Source: VRUE01 sp963703175 (GTDB taxonomy: Bacteria > Actinomycetota > Thermoleophilia > Solirubrobacterales > 70-9). From it: DNA of 64,000 nucleotides. Below are positions 33,499 through 40,444 of this stretch, piece after piece. The notes below the pieces were generated by a model, which worked only from the letters and a program-made list of their open reading frames with translations, had not been told where the DNA came from and did no database searches. The stretch lies in contig OY969794.1 in NCBI GenBank assembly GCA_963703175.1, positions 434,001-498,000 of the forward strand, given 5' to 3'. Within the stretch, counting starts at the first letter, position 1. Each line of letters begins with the position of its first letter. Position numbers and translations under genes: made by a program.

Positions 33499-35650
33499 CG
33501 GGAACCGCGGAAGGGAGGTCCGGCGCCAGGTCGGCGTCGGGATCGATTGCCCGCATCGGCGCCCGTGCCTTCAGCAGCATCTCCTCGTACTCGTCAGCGG
33601 GATCGGACTGCATCACGATCGCGCCACCGGCGCCAATCCTGGTCGAGTCGCCATCGCAGACGATCGTCCTGATCGCGACGCTGAGATCGCAGCCGCCACT
33701 AAGGCCGAAGTAGCCGATCGCCCCCGAGTAGACGCCGCGTGCGCTGTCCTCTAGCTCGTCGATAATCCGCATCGTGCGTAGCTTGGGCGCCCCAGTCATT
33801 GAGCCGGGTGGGAAACAAGCACGAACGCAGTCCGCCGGGTGCAGCTCCTCGTGCAGCAGGCCACGCACGGTGGTGACGAGCTGGTGCACCGTCTCGTAAG
33901 TCTCGACCTGCATCAGGTCTGGCACGTGGACGGTGCCGATCTCACAGACCGAGCCGAGGTCGTTGCGCAGCAGGTCGGCGATCATCAGATTCTCCGCCCG
34001 GTTCTTCTCGTCGCCCCGGAGGCACTCGGCCAGGCGCACGTCCTCTGCGGGTGTATCGCCGCGTCGGCTCGTCCCCTTGATCGGCCTCGCCTCGACCCAG
34101 CGGTCGGCGCCGACGTGTAGAAACCGCTCCGGCGATGAGCTGAGCACGGCGGCATCGCCGAAGCGCAGGAAGGCGGAGAACGGCGCCGGGTTGACCCGAC
34201 GCAGGGCGCGATAGAGCGAGAGCGGATCCGGAGACACAGCGGCAAGGACCGAGTTGGTCAGGCAGACCTCGTAGGTCTCCCCTTCGGCGAGCAGGCGCTT
34301 GCACGCGGCGATCTCCTCCAGATAGCGCTCACGGGAGCGGGCGAGGCCGAACTCGACCTCAGCGCCCTGGCGCCTTTCTCGGGGTATTGCCGAAAAAGGC
34401 GCCAGAGCCGCCGGCGGCAGCGAGGTGAGCTTCAGGGCTGTCGCAGCAAGCCACTCGTCCGCCTCAGACTCACCATCGCACTCGGCGAGACAGAGCAGGT
34501 AAGTGCTGCGCTCGACATGATCGAAGGCGATCATGCGGTCCGCGAAGACGAAAGCAGCGTCGGAGAGTGGTGACTCATGAGCGGGGTCGCCACCACACTC
34601 CGCCTTCAGCTCGTAGCCGAGCCAACCGGCGAAGCCACAGTCGAACTCGAACGGCAGCTCGGCAGACGACACCCCCAGGCGTTCCGTCTCCGCAGCCAGG
34701 TACTCGAAGATCGATTCGCGGCGAAGCTCAACCTCATCGCCACGCTCAATCCGGATCTCTTCGCCGACGTCATAGGAGATCTTCGCCCCCAGAGGACCAC
34801 TGTCGTCACCAATGAACGAGAAGCACGCGCTTCCGTCAACTCTGTTGCTGTCGAGCCAAAACGCATTCTCGCTCTCACCGTAAAGCTCCACGAACACTCG
34901 CTCGGGGTCGGCCACCTCGTCCACTCGCTTCACGACGAGCTGCGGGGGGGGAGCGACGGGGACGCCCCTGGACGGGCGGATACTCAGAGCGGCCGGCCGT
35001 TCCGCTTTCGACCCTTCCAGGGGGATCCGAGCCGGCCGCGAGTCCGGCCAGGGGTGTCCCCGTCGCCCCCCCATACCGGCACTCAGATCGCGAAAGTTCT
35101 CCAGCAGCCGGCGCCCATGCTCTGTACAAACCGACTCAGGGTGGAACTGCACTCCCCAGAGCGGGCGGTTTCGGTGTTCGACAGCCATCAGCACGCCATC
35201 GCTTGTCCAGGCAACTCCCTCCAATTCATCCGGCAAGGGTTGCTCGACGCAGAGCGAGTGGTAACGGACCGCCTGGAACTCGCGCGGGATGCCGGCGAAG
35301 AGTCGCGAGTCGTCATGGAGGATGGCGCTGAGGCGGCCGTGCACGGGTTCTGGGGCGGCCGCTATCTGCGCGCCGTAAGCCGTTCCCAGGCCCTGATGGC
35401 CGAGGCAGACGCCGAGCAAGGGCACCGTAGAACGGCGGATCGCCTCGGCGCAGACGCCGAAGTCTGCCGGGCGATCGGGCCGGCCCGGACCTGGGGAGAT
35501 GACGACGTTGTCGAAATCCAGCTTTGACAGCTCCGCCCAGCTCGCCTCGTCGTTGCGGACGACCAGCGGTTCCTCACCATTGGCCTCCGCCAGCAGCTGG
35601 AAGAGGTTGTAGGTGAAGGAGTCGTAGTTGTCGATCAGCAGTGTCTTCAA
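33470..35650 (-). CDS. pabB: Aminodeoxychorismate synthase, fused PabA-PabB
   Basis: A 726-residue fusion for folate synthesis that converts chorismate and glutamine to 4-amino-4-deoxychorismate. Residues 1-190 are the glutamine amidotransferase: LLIDNYDSFTYNL, Cys in PLLGVCLGHQGLG, and the His-Glu pair in GVQFHPESVCTE. After a linker comes the chorismate-binding domain with SSPERFLHVG, ARPIKGTSRRGD, GSMTGAPKLRTMRIIDELED and GYFGLSGGCDLSVAIRT. The Lys of PIKGT is the PabB signature (TrpE has PIAGT). The start is a TTG at 35650 with GAGG upstream. The linker is encoded by a large inverted repeat (34,944-35,072). Confidence 0.92.
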   Translation of the reverse strand: MKTLLIDNYDSFTYNLFQLLAEANGEEPLVVRNDEASWAELSKLDFDNVVISPGPGRPDRPADFGVCAEAIRRSTVPLLGVCLGHQGLGTAYGAQIAAAPEPVHGRLSAILHDDSRLFAGIPREFQAVRYHSLCVEQPLPDELEGVAWTSDGVLMAVEHRNRPLWGVQFHPESVCTEHGRRLLENFRDLSAGMGGRRGHPWPDSRPARIPLEGSKAERPAALSIRPSRGVPVAPPPQLVVKRVDEVADPERVFVELYGESENAFWLDSNRVDGSACFSFIGDDSGPLGAKISYDVGEEIRIERGDEVELRRESIFEYLAAETERLGVSSAELPFEFDCGFAGWLGYELKAECGGDPAHESPLSDAAFVFADRMIAFDHVERSTYLLCLAECDGESEADEWLAATALKLTSLPPAALAPFSAIPRERRQGAEVEFGLARSRERYLEEIAACKRLLAEGETYEVCLTNSVLAAVSPDPLSLYRALRRVNPAPFSAFLRFGDAAVLSSSPERFLHVGADRWVEARPIKGTSRRGDTPAEDVRLAECLRGDEKNRAENLMIADLLRNDLGSVCEIGTVHVPDLMQVETYETVHQLVTTVRGLLHEELHPADCVRACFPPGSMTGAPKLRTMRIIDELEDSARGVYSGAIGYFGLSGGCDLSVAIRTIVCDGDSTRIGAGGAIVMQSDPADEYEEMLLKARAPMRAIDPDADLAPDLPSAVPATAGSDLPL
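34944..35072. repeat. Large imperfect inverted repeat in the PabA-PabB linker
   Basis: The outer arms hold GCGACGGGGACG/ACCCCTGG next to G/C runs (left 34,944-34,971, right 35,048-35,072) and pair over about 19 bp with one mismatch. A second inner pair (GCGGCCGGC with GCCGGCCGC) lies inside. The whole tract is in frame and codes a non-conserved linker, so it looks like an inserted palindromic element or a hairpin that acts in the mRNA. Confidence 0.7.
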
Positions 35651-35700
35651 CGGCAAGCCTCGGCCTCGGCGAATCGGGACGAGGTTGCCACAATGCCAAC

Positions 35701-36489
35701 GTGTTCGACCGTCGCCGGCCCGACCCGGCCCTGGGAGTCTTCGAGACAATGCTCGTCCTCGACGGCCGCCCGGTAGAGCTCAACGCCCACCTCGCCCGGC
35801 TGGAATCAAGCCTCGAAACGCTGTTCCCAGACCGGACGCCCGCCGACCTCAGTCAGCTGGACGTGCCGTCGGAAAGCGGCCGCTATGGGTCCTTTTCCGA
35901 CGGCACGTCTGGTGCTGGTGAGGGCGATGCGCTTCATGGCATACGGGTGACGGTTGCACCCGATGCCGGCAGCGGACTAGAGGCGCGGACATTGCTTCGA
36001 GCGGTCGAGCGGCAGCCGGCGCTGGGCACGAGCCCAATCTCACTTCACAGCCTTGCCGTCCCAGGCGGGCTCGGGCCACACAAGTGGGTCGACCGAACGC
36101 TGCTCGATGAAGCACAGGCCCCTCTGCCCGAAGGCGCCCTGCCTCTCCTCGTCGATGAGGACGGCTCGGTACTTGAGGCCTCGCGGGCCAACGTGTTCGC
36201 GGTACGCGACGACGTGCTGCTGACCCCTCCGCTCGACGGCCGCATCCTGCCCGGAGTGACGCGCATGCGGGTGCTGGAGCTCGCGGCGACCGGGGGGTTG
36301 GAAACAGACGAGATCGAGCTCTCCGTCGATGACCTGCTCGCCGCCGACGAGGTCTTCCTCACCGGCTCCGTGCGCGGCGTCGAGCGCGTTCGCGCACTCG
36401 ACGGAACCGCGCTCCGGGACGACGGTGAAGTCACGAGCCAGATCGCCGCCGAACTGCGCCAGGCTTGGCTCGACGTCCAGGTTGGATAG
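35701..36489 (+). CDS. pabC: 4-amino-4-deoxychorismate lyase (class IV aminotransferase)
   Basis: A 262-residue PLP enzyme that releases p-aminobenzoate and pyruvate. The family start is PALGVFETMLVLDGRPVELN; the PLP lysine is in LGPHKWVDRTLLDEA, and VLEASRANVFAV, PLDGRILPGVTRMRVLELA and ADEVFLTGSVRGVERV follow. The GTG at 35701 gives the usual N-terminus; the frame is open back to 35641, inside the divergent start of pabAB. It is divergent from pabAB by 50 nt, so the two steps of PABA synthesis share one promoter region. A perfect 16-bp inverted repeat lies within the coding sequence. Confidence 0.88.
   Translation: MFDRRRPDPALGVFETMLVLDGRPVELNAHLARLESSLETLFPDRTPADLSQLDVPSESGRYGSFSDGTSGAGEGDALHGIRVTVAPDAGSGLEARTLLRAVERQPALGTSPISLHSLAVPGGLGPHKWVDRTLLDEAQAPLPEGALPLLVDEDGSVLEASRANVFAVRDDVLLTPPLDGRILPGVTRMRVLELAATGGLETDEIELSVDDLLAADEVFLTGSVRGVERVRALDGTALRDDGEVTSQIAAELRQAWLDVQVG
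35860..35909. repeat. Perfect 16-bp inverted repeat inside pabC
   Basis: GACGTGCCGTCGGAAA (35,860-35,875) is repeated in inverted form at 35,894-35,909 around an 18-nt loop that begins with GCGGCCGC. It is in frame and codes for a loop (LDVPSESGRYGSFSDGTSG) that the family does not need. It is similar in style to the palindrome in the divergent pabAB gene. Confidence 0.75.
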
Positions 36490-36503
36490 GGTTCCGCGCC
36501 GCA

Positions 36504-37721
36504 ATGCGCTTCTACGAGTACGAGGCACGCAAGATCGTCGAGCTGGCGGGAATCCCCGTCACCAAGTACGGCTTCTGCCAGACCGCCGATGAGGCACGCA
36601 AGGCCGCCGAGGAGATCGGCGGGCCGGTCGTGATCAAGTCGCAGGTGCTGAGCGGCGGGCGAATGAAGGCGGGTGGCGTCAAGTTCGCCGACACGCCGGA
36701 TGAGGCCGCCGAGCACGCCGAGGCGATCCTCAAGCTGGAGATCAACGGGCACATGCCGCGCGGCGTCCTCGTCGACCCCAAAGCCGAGGTCAAGCAGGAG
36801 TACTACGCCAGCGTCGTCTGGGACGGCACCGCGAAGCGCCCGCTGATGCTGTTCAGCGACATGGGCGGGATCGACATCGAGGAGGTCGCCGAGACCCACC
36901 CCGACCACGTCGGCCGCGGCCACGTCACCAACCTGATGCCGATCCCCGACTTCGAGGCCAAGCAGACGATCGCCGCGACCGGCGTCACCGGCTCGCAGCT
37001 CAACCGCGCCACCCCGATCCTGGCCAAGCTCGCCCGCCTCTTCCGCGACTACGACATGACCCTGGCCGAGATCAACCCGCTGGCCGAGCTCACTGACGGC
37101 AACTTCGTCGCCCTCGACGCCCACATGGAGATGGAGGCCGAGGCGGTCGGCCGGCAGAAGGGCCTCCTGCGTAAGCACCTCGAGATCGCCGAGGAGGACA
37201 CCCGCGAGACCTACGAGCCCTCAGACTTCGAGCGCAACGTCGCCGCGATCGACGCCGCCGACCACCGCGGCGTGATCCAGGGCAAGGACCACGGCTTCGA
37301 GGGCAACCTCGGCCTCGTGATCGGCGCCGGCGGCGGTTCGCTGACCCTCACCGACGCCGTCCGCAGCCAGGGCGGCAAGCCGGCCAACTACTCCGAGATC
37401 GGCGGCAACCCGTCGGTGGAAAAGGCCTGCGGCTTGGCCAAGGAGGTGCTCGAAAAGGACGGCGTCGAGAAGATCGCCGTGATGATGTCGATCGTCTCCA
37501 ACACCCGCGTCGACATCGTCGCCCGCGGCGTGATCAAGGCCTGCCTCGAGCTCGGCAAGGACCCCGGCGAGACGATCGCGATCTTCCGTATCCCCGGCGC
37601 CTGGGAGGACGAGGGCTTCAAGATCCTCGATCGCTACGGGGTCGAGTACTGCGACCGCTCGGTCTCGATGTGGGAGGCGGCGGGACGCGCCGTCGCCAAG
37701 ATCCAGGGAGCGCCAGCATGA
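36504..37721 (+). CDS. sucC: Succinyl-CoA synthetase, beta subunit
   Basis: A 405-residue ATP-grasp subunit of succinyl-CoA ligase in the TCA cycle, making ATP or GTP from succinyl-CoA. Marks are FYEYEARKIVELAGIPVTKY, GPVVIKSQVLSGGRMKAGGV, the metal/nucleotide block LAEINPLAEL, and GGNPSVEKACGLAKEVL late in the chain. ATG 36504 fits the family N-terminus; the longer frame is a run-on into pabC. The stop overlaps the ATG of sucD (ATGA). Confidence 0.95.
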   Translation: MRFYEYEARKIVELAGIPVTKYGFCQTADEARKAAEEIGGPVVIKSQVLSGGRMKAGGVKFADTPDEAAEHAEAILKLEINGHMPRGVLVDPKAEVKQEYYASVVWDGTAKRPLMLFSDMGGIDIEEVAETHPDHVGRGHVTNLMPIPDFEAKQTIAATGVTGSQLNRATPILAKLARLFRDYDMTLAEINPLAELTDGNFVALDAHMEMEAEAVGRQKGLLRKHLEIAEEDTRETYEPSDFERNVAAIDAADHRGVIQGKDHGFEGNLGLVIGAGGGSLTLTDAVRSQGGKPANYSEIGGNPSVEKACGLAKEVLEKDGVEKIAVMMSIVSNTRVDIVARGVIKACLELGKDPGETIAIFRIPGAWEDEGFKILDRYGVEYCDRSVSMWEAAGRAVAKIQGAPA

Positions 37722-38635
37722 GCATCCTGCTGAACAAGGACACCACCTTCATCGTCCAAGGAATTACCGGCCGCGAGGCGGTCAACCTGACCCGCGAGTG
37801 CCTCGACTACGGCTCCAAGGTCGTCGGCGGCGTCACCCCCGGCCGCAAGGGCCGCGAGGTGCACGGCGTGCCCGTTTTCGACACCGTCGCCCAGGCGGTC
37901 GAGAACTACGGCGGGCCGATCGACGGCTCGGTCGTCACCGTCCCCCCCGCCTTCACCAAGGATGCCGTCTTCGAGGCGATCCTCAACGGGATCAAGCTGA
38001 TCGTGATCGTCACCGAGCGCATCCCGCGCCGCGACGTCGCCCAGATGGTCGAGCTAGCCGACATGCGCGACGCCCGGATCATCGGCCCCAACTGCCTCGG
38101 CCTGATCGTCCCCGAGGTCTGCAAGATGGGCGGCATCGGCGGCCCGGCCAAAGACGCGGCCAAGGCCTACGCACCAGGCCCGGTCGGCGTAATGAGCCGC
38201 TCCGGCGGGATGACCACCGAGATCTCCTCCTCGCTGACCCAGGCCGGCCTCGGCGTCTCCACCGCCGTCTCGATCGGTGGCGACGCGATCATCGGCTCCA
38301 CCTACGCCGAGCTGATGCCCTACTTCGAGGCCGACGAGCAGACCCGGGCGATCGTGATCTACACCGAGCCCGGCGGGCGCATGGAGGCGCAGCTCTCCGA
38401 GTGGGTCAAGGAGAACAACTCACGCCTGCCGATCGTCGCCTTCATGGCCGGCAAGTTCATGGACGACGAGGAGATGAAGGGAATGAGCTTCGGTCACGCA
38501 GGAACCATTGTCGAGGGCGTAGAGGACACGGCGACGGAGAAGATCGCCCGCCTCGAAGCCGCCGGCATCCGCGTCGTCGAGCGGATCGACGAGATCCCCG
38601 ACGCGGTCAAAGAGAAGTTGGGAGCAACCGTCTGA
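37718..38635 (+). CDS. sucD: Succinyl-CoA synthetase, alpha subunit
   Basis: A 305-residue CoA-binding subunit. Residues near 14-18 (VQGITGREA) and GGVTPGRKG fit the CoA site; IGPNCLGLI and the phosphorylated His260 in MSFGHAGTIVEG mark the catalytic part. It overlaps sucC by 4 nt and shares one base with the start of the small ferredoxin gene (TGATG), so all three are translationally coupled. Confidence 0.95.
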   Translation: MSILLNKDTTFIVQGITGREAVNLTRECLDYGSKVVGGVTPGRKGREVHGVPVFDTVAQAVENYGGPIDGSVVTVPPAFTKDAVFEAILNGIKLIVIVTERIPRRDVAQMVELADMRDARIIGPNCLGLIVPEVCKMGGIGGPAKDAAKAYAPGPVGVMSRSGGMTTEISSSLTQAGLGVSTAVSIGGDAIIGSTYAELMPYFEADEQTRAIVIYTEPGGRMEAQLSEWVKENNSRLPIVAFMAGKFMDDEEMKGMSFGHAGTIVEGVEDTATEKIARLEAAGIRVVERIDEIPDAVKEKLGATV

Positions 38636-38868
38636 TGGCCAAAACGCTGAACAAGGTCTTCATCGACGTCGAGGTTGACGCCTCGATCGCCGGCGACGCC
38701 GAGCTGGCCAAGAAGCTCGAAGAAGTCTGCCCCGTCGACATCTTCAAGGCGAGTGATTCCGGCGTTGAAATCGTCGAGAAGAACCTCGACGAGTGCGTCC
38801 TCTGCAACCTCTGCGTCGACGCGGCTCCCGACGGCACTGTTCGTGTCGTCAAGCTCTACGAGCAGTAG
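38635..38868 (+). CDS. Small [4Fe-4S] ferredoxin-like protein
   Basis: A 77-residue protein with four cysteines: C32 in VCPVDIFK and C54, C57 and C60 in ECVLCNLCVD. The classical order (CxxCxxC then CP) is reversed, with the CP cysteine first, so the set suits a single [4Fe-4S] cluster. A helix (DAELAKKLEEVCP) precedes it and a strand (TVRVVKLYEQ) ends it. It is coupled to sucD. This suggests an electron-carrier role near the 2-oxoglutarate to succinate step, for example with a ferredoxin-dependent oxidoreductase coded elsewhere. The reading frame inside 37798-38868 is a shadow up to this ATG. Confidence 0.75.
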   Translation: MAKTLNKVFIDVEVDASIAGDAELAKKLEEVCPVDIFKASDSGVEIVEKNLDECVLCNLCVDAAPDGTVRVVKLYEQ

Positions 38869-38877
38869 AGATAGGTG

Positions 38878-38885
38878 ACGAAGCT
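38878..38885 (+). repeat. Target-site duplication, left copy (ACGAAGCT)
   Basis: ACGAAGCT directly precedes the left terminal inverted repeat and is repeated exactly after the right one (42,417-42,424). An 8-bp duplication is the size known for IS1595-family insertions. The match extends to TGACGAAGCT because the last two bases of the right repeat happen to be TG. Confidence 0.85.
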
Positions 38886-38911
38886 GACGCCTATCCCATC
38901 TATGTAGAAGC
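38886..38911 (+). repeat. Left terminal inverted repeat
   Basis: Starts GACGCCTATCCC and ends TGTAGAAGC. It pairs with 42,391-42,416 over 26 positions with three mismatches: one at the outermost base and two inside. Confidence 0.85.
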
Positions 38912-38920
38912 AAAGGCGGC

Positions 38921-39781
38921 CTAGCAATGCCGCTCAGCGACGGGACGCTGTCGCGATTCAGGCCTGAATCCTCCCCAGGACTTTCCTTCAAAGAAGGGCC
39001 TGAAGCTCCAAAGGTAGCCGTCAATGATGCCGACGAGGCGTTTCAGATCGCCAACCGCCAGGCGTCCATCTCCAAGGCCTATGTAGAGGGGGACATCGCC
39101 CTCCATCTCCACCTTTGCCTGCGGTTTGCTCAAGCGGACCCGATAGACCTCTGCGCCGTTCTCCAAAAGGCCGACGGCGTAGGTGACCGTTGTAAAGCCC
39201 CCTCCTGGCTCGGCCGAAACTTTGAGCCAGTCCGTGAAGGCGGCGTTCGATCCAATAAACGCTGCGTGGACGACTTGGTGTTTGTCGATGTTGGAGAGCC
39301 AACCAAGGTGGGCGAGATACCTCGTTGCGGGGTCTTCTCCCCGGTCCAAAGCTGCGTATGGCTGCACTTCATCAATAGGTGTCCGGTAGTCCTCAGCGAC
39401 CCCGGCAAGAAGCCGGTCTCGATTGTTACGGGAGCGGTTTTCAGGGATCGCCCAATAATCTTTCTCGACGCGATAGATGGGGAATTGGTTATTCCGGGTG
39501 GGCTTGTTGCCACTAAGAAGGATGAGCTGCCAGATCAAATGGTCGAGAGCCGAGCGGAGGTTGTGAGTGATGTCTCCAACCAGGAGACCCCAGCGAATCG
39601 AAGGTGGCTCCCTAGTGATCCAGATCCGGACAACCGTCTCTCCGGTTTGCGAATCGACCTCGCTGGTGTAGAAATGCGTCTTGGAGCGTTTGAAGGCTCC
39701 GACCTCTCGATTGAGCGTGCGCATATGGAGCCATGCGCGATCCAGCTTCGCCAGCGGTCCCTCTAGCGATGCCGTGCCCAT
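38921..39781 (-). CDS. Cargo protein with HEPN-like R-x4-H motif
   Basis: A 286-residue protein of unknown function. The conserved-looking core is LLVGDITHNLRSALDHLIWQ: R76 and H81 have the R-x4-H spacing of HEPN-domain RNases, in a helix that begins after a Gly-Asp turn. Before it lie helix ALLMRTLNREVG-type residues and a strand pair (HFYTSEVDSQTGETVVRIWI). Later comes WLSNIDKHQVVHAA, which adds more His residues, and a beta-rich C-terminal half. It has no signal peptide or membrane segment. The base use is more AT-rich than in the host genes. HEPN proteins act in abortive infection and toxin systems; here that role is inference from one motif. It reads towards the left end of the transposon. 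Confidence 0.65.
   Translation of the reverse strand: MGTASLEGPLAKLDRAWLHMRTLNREVGAFKRSKTHFYTSEVDSQTGETVVRIWITREPPSIRWGLLVGDITHNLRSALDHLIWQLILLSGNKPTRNNQFPIYRVEKDYWAIPENRSRNNRDRLLAGVAEDYRTPIDEVQPYAALDRGEDPATRYLAHLGWLSNIDKHQVVHAAFIGSNAAFTDWLKVSAEPGGGFTTVTYAVGLLENGAEVYRVRLSKPQAKVEMEGDVPLYIGLGDGRLAVGDLKRLVGIIDGYLWSFRPFFEGKSWGGFRPESRQRPVAERHC
38929..38942 (+). repeat. Subterminal repeat GCCGCTCAGCGACG, left copy
   Basis: This 14-mer, with a near-palindromic CGCTCAGCG core, lies 43 bp inside the left end. It recurs in the same orientation at 42,371-42,384, 32 bp inside the right end. It may be an accessory transposase-binding site. Confidence 0.6.
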
Positions 39782-39816
39782 CTGGGCACCCTAAGTGGAG
39801 AACGTCCAGAAGATAT

Positions 39817-39846
39817 GGCGACCCAGGGTGAGCGCCCTGGGTCGCC
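39817..39846 (+). promoter_or_regulatory. Perfect 12-bp hairpin in an untranslated leader
   Basis: GGCGACCCAGGG pairs with CCCTGGGTCGCC around TGAGCG. It stands 150 nt before the small gene at 39,998, in a leader with two ATAGGAGGT Shine-Dalgarno copies (39,854 and 39,981). Only the second has a start codon at the right distance. GGAGG at the first copy can pair with CCTCC 15 nt on. The arrangement looks like a regulated leader or a degenerate small gene. Confidence 0.45.
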
Positions 39847-39997
39847 CGAACTCATAGGAGGTGAAACGAAGCCCTCCGAGCTTTTCAAAGGCACCGGATA
39901 CGTCCGGGCCACTCGTCACGCTTCGCACGATCCCGCAAGGGCTCTAAGTGCCTGTGAGCGCAGGCGGCCAAGCGGGCGACATAGGAGGTTGCATCAA

Positions 39998-40207
39998 ATG
40001 CCACTGGCAGAGGTTGGTCAGCGAGTCCAGGTCAATGTCGCGGGGCTTCAAGCACCGGGCGTCTCCTTCGGAGACGGTGTCAGCGTTGCAGGCACAATCA
40101 TCGCCATCAGGCCCATCAATCAGGAGATAGATGTCCGACTGGATATCTCACTCAGCGGGCAAGACATTGTCACCGCCAGGCCTGACCGCGTCTCCGCTAT
40201 CGAATAG
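39998..40207 (+). CDS. Small cargo protein, 69 aa, unknown function
   Basis: The start at ATG 39998 is set by an excellent ribosome-binding site (AGGAGGT, 8 nt before). The protein begins MPLAEVGQRVQVNVAGLQAP and is beta-rich (VSVAGTIIAIRPINQEIDVR, LDISLSGQDIVTARPDRVSA), compatible with a small barrel such as an SH3 or OB fold. Its last 60 nt overlap the end of the minus-strand gene at 40148-40366. The first residues resemble those of that overlapping protein (V-G-x-R-V-x-V-x-x-A-G-L in both). No function is assigned. Confidence 0.6.
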   Translation: MPLAEVGQRVQVNVAGLQAPGVSFGDGVSVAGTIIAIRPINQEIDVRLDISLSGQDIVTARPDRVSAIE

Positions 40208-40366
40208 CGGGTCGGGGAGCATCGACGCCTCGGGTGCCCGGCAGCGGGTGCAAATCCCGTCGGGCACCATGAGCGTTGCCTGAGCGCAGTGCCCGCAGAT
40301 GGCCAGATAAAGACCTGCGAGGTCAACAGCAACTCGGTCGCCAACGGCGAGATCAACAATGTCCAT
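40148..40366 (-). CDS. Small cargo protein with two CxxC motifs, 72 aa
   Basis: ATG 40366 has GAAGAGGGC a few bases before it. The protein starts MDIVDLAVGDRVAVDLAGLY and then has CGHCAQATLMVPDGICTRC, two CxxC pairs of the zinc-ribbon type. It may bind nucleic acid or another protein. Its start is only about 35 nt from the repeated TTGACA half-sites that precede the transposase gene, so it might be expressed divergently from the transposase and regulate it. The 3' end overlaps the plus-strand gene 39998-40207 by 60 nt. Confidence 0.6.
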   Translation of the reverse strand: MDIVDLAVGDRVAVDLAGLYLAICGHCAQATLMVPDGICTRCRAPEASMLPDPLFDSGDAVRPGGDNVLPAE

Positions 40367-40399
40367 GCCGCCCTCTTCGTGGTCGGAGTTGTGAAACCT

Positions 40400-40438
40400 G
40401 TCAACCGACTTGACAACTTTCGAAGTGTCAAGTAGCTT
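40400..40438 (+). promoter_or_regulatory. Transposase promoter with three inverted half-sites
   Basis: TTGACA (40,410-40,415), a 17-nt spacer, and TAGCTT (40,433-40,438) form a good promoter that would start transcription at or near the ATG at 40445, giving a leaderless transposase mRNA. Around the -35 are TGTCAA (40,400), TTGACA (40,410) and TGTCAA (40,426) in alternating orientation, and CTTGACA...TGTCAAG (40,409-40,432) is a near-palindrome. This looks like an operator for a dimeric repressor. Confidence 0.6.
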
Positions 40439-40444
40439 TACACG

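Noticed and set aside
37798..38634. Arg-rich extension of the ferredoxin frame
   Set aside because: It overlaps sucD in another frame and has shadow composition; the ATG at 38635 in the sucD stop is the real start.
39815..39997. Longer N-terminus for the 69-residue cargo gene
   Set aside because: The first 61 codons include a hairpin and Arg/His-rich shadow-like sequence; ATG 39998 has a near-perfect ribosome-binding site.
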